Below are positions 14,730-15,031 of a stretch of 15,031 nucleotides of DNA, one piece after another. The DNA comes from Candidatus Cloacimonadota bacterium. Lineage in GTDB: Bacteria > Cloacimonadota > Cloacimonadia > Cloacimonadales > TCS61. The notes under the pieces are model-generated. The model was not told the DNA's origin. It saw only the letters and a list, made by a program, of their open reading frames with translations, and searched no databases. The stretch lies in NCBI GenBank assembly GCA_011372345.1, contig DRTC01000058.1, forward strand, positions 1 to 15,031. The letters are read 5' to 3'. The translations under genes and the position numbers were made by a program. Numbering within the stretch: position 1 is the stretch's first letter; every line of letters starts with the position of its first letter.

Positions 14730-15031
14730 ATGAAAAATTATAGACTTGGAATCGATTTAGGAGCAACCTCACTTGGATGGAGTATTCTTGAATTAAATGA
14801 AAAAAAAGAACTAATCAATTTATTAGATATGGGAGTAAGAATTTTTCCAGATGGTAGAGAAGCTGGAGGAAAAAAAGAACCCTTAAATGTAACAAGAAGA
14901 GAGCATCGTGGAACTCGAAAAAATCGCGATCGATATTTGCATCGACGAGTAACTTTAATGAATTGTCTTATTGAAAATGGTATGATGCCAGACATTGAAA
15001 GGGAAAGAAAAAAACTAGAAAAAAACGATCC
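14730..15031 (+). CDS. cas9: CRISPR-associated endonuclease Cas9, N-terminal part (runs off the window)
   Basis: Cas9 is the RNA-guided double-strand DNA nuclease of type II CRISPR-Cas systems. Only 100 codons are visible, but they are diagnostic. The RuvC-I motif YRLGIDLGATSLGWSILE (residues 4-21) carries the catalytic Asp9. GVRIFPDGRE (35-44) follows, and the arginine-rich bridge helix RREHRGTRKNRDRYLHRR (56-73) then contacts guide RNA. The ATG at 14730 has GGAG at 14721-14724, five bases upstream, and leaves the usual few residues before the RuvC Asp. The GVRIF-x-DGR to bridge-helix arrangement fits subtype II-C Cas9 proteins best, but the HNH and C-terminal domains are beyond the edge, so subtype and integrity are open. 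It is divergent from mnmA, with a predicted tracrRNA between them on the opposite strand. Confidence 0.95.
   Translation, partial: MKNYRLGIDLGATSLGWSILELNEKKELINLLDMGVRIFPDGREAGGKKEPLNVTRREHRGTRKNRDRYLHRRVTLMNCLIENGMMPDIERERKKLEKND
14737..14766 (-). promoter_or_regulatory. Candidate promoter for the predicted tracrRNA
   Basis: On the - strand a perfect TATAAT (14742-14737) has TTGCTC (14766-14761) 18 bases upstream. It lies inside cas9 codons 3-13 and would give an RNA starting near 14730, covering the cas9 ribosome site in antisense. The -35 match is poor (3 of 6). Confidence 0.3.

Noticed and set aside
14738..14995. An open frame on the - strand opposite the start of cas9.
   Set aside because: The + strand encodes unmistakable Cas9 motifs; the - strand frame has no motif or ribosome site.

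Overview
The window is AT-rich DNA, roughly one third G+C by eye, densely packed with genes. It looks like a diderm bacterium of the wider FCB type, possibly a Cloacimonadota-like or related uncultured lineage. The grounds are exported proteins with signal peptides cleaved before Gln, very long TPR proteins, an AgmX/Glt-like envelope machine, and an intergenic repeat built of CACGAA and CACAGAG units. The phylum is inference; there is no rRNA or other firm taxonomic marker.

Region 1 (1-9766, + strand) is one tight operon of at least eight genes that begins before the window and ends at a strong intrinsic terminator. In order it encodes: the C-terminal end of a probable outer-membrane beta-barrel protein with a coiled-coil tail; two exported TPR/coiled-coil proteins (682 and 1267 aa); a small exported protein (81 aa); a TolQ/ExbB/MotA-type proton-channel subunit; two different ExbD/TolR-type proteins; and a bitopic protein with an FHA-like cytoplasmic domain, one membrane helix, an acidic and Gly-rich linker and an AgmX/TonB-like C-terminal domain. 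Together these look like a proton-driven trans-envelope machine. Its parts list resembles the Myxococcus AglRQS-Glt gliding/Nfs family more than the classic Tol-Pal or TonB systems. The first ExbD-type protein has Asn where the proton-carrying Asp of the family normally sits; the second keeps the Asp.

Region 2 (9767-14493) holds housekeeping genes: priA (+, replication restart helicase, starting six bases after the terminator T-run), then wecB (UDP-GlcNAc 2-epimerase) and mnmA (tRNA 2-thiouridylase), both on the - strand. The 159 bases between wecB and mnmA carry the dispersed-type CACGAA/CACAGAG repeat. The repeat supplies a spurious N-terminal extension to wecB.

Region 3 (14494-15031) is the edge of a CRISPR-Cas type II locus. 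A cas9 gene starts at 14730 on the + strand and runs off the window after 100 codons, which cover the RuvC-I motif and the Arg-rich bridge helix. Between mnmA and cas9, which are divergent, lies a - strand intrinsic terminator that no protein gene needs. It is preceded by a short nexus-like hairpin and a potential anti-repeat: the layout of a tracrRNA transcribed away from cas9. The CRISPR array and cas1/cas2 would lie beyond the right edge.
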